A stretch of 6,194 nucleotides of DNA, taken from contig CALBGD010000457.1 in assembly GCA_937893735.1 (NCBI GenBank), forward strand, positions 1 to 6,194, given 5' to 3'. Position 1 is the stretch's first letter. Each line of letters begins with the position of its first letter. The notes beneath the pieces are model-generated. The model saw only the letters and a list, made by a program, of their open reading frames with translations, was not told the origin of the DNA and did no database searches. Positions 5,459 through 6,194 of the stretch are shown piece by piece. Source of the stretch: an uncultured Clostridia bacterium (GTDB lineage Bacteria > Bacillota > Clostridia > Oscillospirales > Ruminococcaceae). The position numbers and the translations under genes were made by a program.

Positions 5459-5479
5459 AAAATGAACAATGTTCATTTT
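5459..5479. promoter_or_regulatory. Perfect 21-bp palindromic operator for the TetR regulator
   Basis: Arms AAAATGAACA (5459-5468) and TGTTCATTTT (5470-5479) pair at all ten positions around a single A. The site starts two bases after the -10 box and covers the transcription start, 14 bases before the start codon. Position, symmetry and length fit a dimeric TetR-family repressor acting on its own gene. Confidence 0.82.
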
Positions 5480-5493
5480 TAGAGGTGAAACCT

Positions 5494-6051
5494 ATGAATC
5501 CACAAAATACATCAAAGGAAGAGATCATGCGCGCCTGCCGGAAAATCGTTGCCGAGCAGGGACTTCCGGCGCTTAATATGCGAACTCTCGCAAAGGAATG
5601 CGGAATAGCTCTGGGCACGCTGTACAACTACTATTCCGACAAGGACGAGCTAGTTATAGCGGCGACAGAAAGCGTGTGGCAGGACATTCTCGGAAATAAT
5701 GAACCCGAGAACGGCGTCAGGTTCACGCAGTATGTAGCGCACATTTACGAGCATATCCTCAGCGGGCTGAAAGATTATCCTGATTTTTTCGCGGCGCACT
5801 CGATGTCGGTCGCCAGGTCGGCAAAGGGAAAGGCGCGCGGCACGATGGAGCGCTGCTTCGGTAGGATCCGCAAGGAACTCCTCGCAGACTTGCTGGCAGA
5901 CAAAGGCGTTGACTGCAGTGTATTTTCAGATACATTCGGCGAGGAAAACCTGATCGAACATATACTCGACACCATAACAATTTCGATAATAAAGGGCAAG
6001 CCGGACTGCGCCGCCCTGACTGAAATTCTTGACCGGTTACTATACCGCTGA
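5494..6051 (+). CDS. TetR/AcrR-family transcriptional regulator
   Basis: This is a 185-residue DNA-binding protein. The N-terminal TetR domain spans about residues 7-53: EEIMRACRKIVAEQGLPALN (helix 1 and turn), then MRTLAKECGIALGTLYNYYS, the helix-turn-helix with the typical LYNYY recognition helix, and the DKDEL cap. The remaining helices form the ligand-binding and dimer domain, too variable to name a ligand. The ATG at 5494 has AGAGGTG six bases upstream (5481-5487); a GTG at 5485 is less likely because it lies inside that site. The gene has a consensus promoter and a perfect palindrome over the start, so it is very likely self-repressing. It precedes a membrane-protein gene by 17 bases and diverges from the hydrolase operon, which makes both candidate targets. 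Confidence 0.93.
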   Translation: MNPQNTSKEEIMRACRKIVAEQGLPALNMRTLAKECGIALGTLYNYYSDKDELVIAATESVWQDILGNNEPENGVRFTQYVAHIYEHILSGLKDYPDFFAAHSMSVARSAKGKARGTMERCFGRIRKELLADLLADKGVDCSVFSDTFGEENLIEHILDTITISIIKGKPDCAALTEILDRLLYR

Positions 6052-6068
6052 ACCAAAGGAGGATCAAT

Positions 6069-6194
6069 ATGCAGACTATATTTGAAACCGCATTCGATGT
6101 CATTTATCTTTGCACCGTGATAACCCTCGGAATAATCATGATCTGCAAAAGCAAGGGGAGAAAACAGTACCTTCTCTACGGAATAATGGCGGTG
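6069..6194 (+). CDS. Integral membrane protein, N-terminal fragment cut by window edge
   Basis: An ATG at 6069, with AGGAGG (6057-6062) six bases upstream, opens a frame of 42 codons to the right edge. The peptide starts MQTIFETAFDVIYLCTVITL, continues as a single hydrophobic helix to about residue 25, then has a basic loop (KSKGRKQ, 27-33) and enters a second helix (YLLYGIMAV). A short amphipathic start, a helix and then a positive loop fit a polytopic membrane protein. I recall similar proteins of about 200-220 residues encoded after TetR genes in Clostridia, with no known function. Its 17-base distance from tetR implies one transcript and control by the same regulator. Confidence 0.75.
   Translation, partial: MQTIFETAFDVIYLCTVITLGIIMICKSKGRKQYLLYGIMAV

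Noticed and set aside
5182..5493. Long upstream extension of the TetR frame
   Set aside because: It runs through the phosphatase remnant in another frame, the promoter and the operator; the ATG at 5494 has its own ribosome site and begins a normal TetR domain.
1..6194. CRISPR array, tRNA, rRNA, insertion sequence or toxin-antitoxin pair
   Set aside because: No regularly spaced repeats, cloverleaf or rRNA sequence, transposase motifs or flanking terminal repeats, or toxin/antitoxin families were seen on either strand.

Overview
The window looks like chromosomal DNA of a gut-type Clostridia member (Ruminococcus or Oscillospiraceae-like). This is inferred from strong Shine-Dalgarno sequences of the AGGAGG type, textbook -35/-10 promoters, moderate GC with codon use mixing AT- and GC-ending codons, and gene families common in Clostridia. 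There is no rRNA, tRNA, CRISPR array or recognisable insertion sequence.

Layout, left to right. (1) Positions 1-858, minus strand: the N-terminal 286 codons of a membrane-anchored DUF218 (YdcF/SanA-like) protein that runs off the left edge. (2) Positions 859-1106: an AT-rich stretch without a gene. (3) Positions 1107-1293, minus: a probable small two-helix membrane protein broken by a one-base frameshift. (4) Positions 1391-4887, minus: a likely operon. In transcription order it holds a BAAT C-terminal-type acyl-CoA thioesterase/acyltransferase-like hydrolase (3955-4887), an L-2-amino-thiazoline-4-carboxylate (ATC) hydrolase-family protein (3010-3711), a 24-residue small ORF with its own strong ribosome site (2936-3010), a second ATC hydrolase-family protein (2199-2915) and a small alpha/beta hydrolase (1391-2134). 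A good extended -10 promoter at 4964-4992 drives it, with a near-palindrome over the predicted start of transcription and a perfect 16-bp inverted repeat in the leader.

(5) Positions 5175-5450, plus: a metallophosphatase remnant that keeps the first metal-binding motif but has lost the catalytic middle and the C-terminus. (6) Positions 5428-6194, plus: a consensus promoter (TTGACA, 17 nt, TATAAT), a perfect 21-bp palindromic operator, a TetR-family regulator (5494-6051) and, 17 nt later, the start of a polytopic membrane protein cut by the right edge.

Working model (inference): the TetR protein represses its own gene and the membrane protein through the 21-bp palindrome. It may also control the divergent hydrolase operon, whose start-site palindrome shares a TGTTC-type half-site. 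The operon joins two serine-hydrolase-fold enzymes with two members of an amide/thiazoline ring-opening family, which suggests breakdown of, or resistance to, a small acyl, amide or thiazoline compound. The substrate cannot be read from the sequence.
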